From the NCBI GenBank assembly GCA_964521255.1, contig CAZFRM010000027.1, forward strand, positions 1 through 64,000: 64,000 nt of DNA. Direction: 5' to 3'. The notes beneath the pieces are model-generated. The model searched no databases. It saw nothing but the letters and a program-made list of their open reading frames with translations, and had not been told where the DNA came from. Origin of the DNA: ZC4RG29 sp964521255 (GTDB lineage: Bacteria; Bacteroidota; Bacteroidia; Cytophagales; Cyclobacteriaceae). Positions within the stretch are counted from its first letter, which is position 1; every line of letters starts with the position of its first letter. Positions 63,561-64,000 of the stretch are shown here, in pieces. A program made the position numbers and the translations under genes.

Positions 63561-63944
63561 ATGACAGAAAGGAAAAATTTTTCAAGCGGTGCTAAATGGG
63601 AAGATATTGTCGGCTATTCCCGTGCTGTACTTGTTGGCAATCAATTGGAAGTATCAGGAACTGTTGCCACAGATGAAAATGGTGTAGTGGGTGAGGGTGA
63701 TTTCTATAAACAGACCAGTTTTATACTTTCAAAGATCAGTAAAGTCTTGGAGCAAGCCAGCTTCAGCATGAAGAACGTTGTACGCACACGGATCTTTGTT
63801 ACAGATATTACGAAGTGGGAAGAGGTAGGCAAAGCACACGGAGAGTTTTTCAAAGATATCAAACCGGCAACATCAATGGTTGAAGTAAGCGCTTTGATAG
63901 ATCCAAAATATCTTGTTGAAATAGAAGTGACAGCAGTTAAGTAA
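63561..63944 (+). CDS. RidA family enamine/imine deaminase
   Basis: The 127-residue protein has RidA motifs: GYSRAVLVGNQLEVSGTVAT, MKNVVRTRIFVTDITKWEEV and PATSMVEVSALIDPKYLVEI with the Arg and Glu expected in the active site. RidA removes reactive 2-aminoacrylate-type imines made by PLP enzymes such as metZ-type or threonine dehydratase-like enzymes. It starts 92 bases after the divergent MoeB gene. Confidence 0.9.
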   Translation: MTERKNFSSGAKWEDIVGYSRAVLVGNQLEVSGTVATDENGVVGEGDFYKQTSFILSKISKVLEQASFSMKNVVRTRIFVTDITKWEEVGKAHGEFFKDIKPATSMVEVSALIDPKYLVEIEVTAVK

Positions 63945-63969
63945 AGGTTCATCCATCGCTTGCCCCTAG

Positions 63970-63985
63970 CCCGCCAGCTGGCGGG
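63970..63985. repeat. 16-bp palindrome at the window end
   Basis: CCCGCCAGCTGGCGGG is a perfect palindrome. It resembles the GC-rich intergenic palindromes near 10 kb (CCCCGCCAGCGGGGG near 10118). Confidence 0.6.
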
Positions 63986-64000
63986 GAAACAGCGCGCAGG

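Noticed and set aside
1..64000. CRISPR arrays, tRNA, rRNA and prophage genes
   Set aside because: No regular repeat-spacer pattern, no tRNA cloverleaf and no phage structural or integrase gene were seen.

Overview
The window looks like part of a Bacteroidota chromosome, most likely order Cytophagales. Supporting signs are several -7 boxes of the Bacteroidetes type (TAnnTTTG), Bacteroidetes-type TPR histidine kinases, a DUF4403 lipoprotein, a GreA/GreB-like short protein, a fused aspartokinase/homoserine dehydrogenase, frequent AT-rich gene starts without Shine-Dalgarno sequences, and many short GC-rich palindromes between genes. No rRNA, tRNA or CRISPR array was seen.

Layout. 1-12.9 kb is an accessory, defence-like stretch: a Panacea-domain antitoxin with its RelE-like toxin, a complete type I restriction-modification operon (hsdM-hsdS-hsdR) ending in a YgjP-like metalloprotease, a GIY-YIG gene broken by a 134-bp MITE-like insert, a YefM/YoeB toxin-antitoxin pair, and nested repeats. 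12.9-20.3 kb is a signalling module: three tandem TPR histidine kinases, a lone receiver, and a receiver fused to a class III adenylate cyclase. 20.3-32.4 kb carries sugar-related enzymes (GH43, GH13, a Gfo/Idh/MocA oxidoreductase, a TIM-barrel isomerase), a MATE exporter and small conserved proteins. 32.7-38.8 kb is a five-gene TolC/HlyD/ABC exporter of YbhGFSR type. 38.9-48.6 kb, all on the minus strand, holds galM, an AlkD-like repair protein, an M15 peptidase, a GH1 glycosidase, a sigma/anti-sigma pair, a membrane pyrophosphatase and a thioesterase. 48.7-53.7 kb is the threonine operon thrA-thrB-thrC, preceded by a Thr/Ile-rich leader peptide with attenuator hairpins. 53.7-64 kb holds pcm, a Skp-like chaperone, a large NTT-like/HEAT/cyclic-nucleotide-binding membrane protein, two tandem candidate small RNAs, and a symporter-OsmC-MetZ operon followed by a MoeB-rhodanese fusion and RidA.

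Most notable: (1) two tandem copies of a short transcript-like unit at 58848 and 59045, sharing a 5' block and a 29-nt hairpin with a compensatory base change, each 5 nt downstream of a -7 box; (2) a complete attenuator upstream of thrA with mutually exclusive hairpins; (3) a structured intergenic RNA candidate at 54435-54540; (4) palindromes apparently mobile inside other repeats and in frame within a kinase gene; (5) a MITE insertion with a visible 4-bp target duplication; (6) a split YbhF pair whose ATPase defects are complementary. All functional calls come from reading motifs; no database search was possible.
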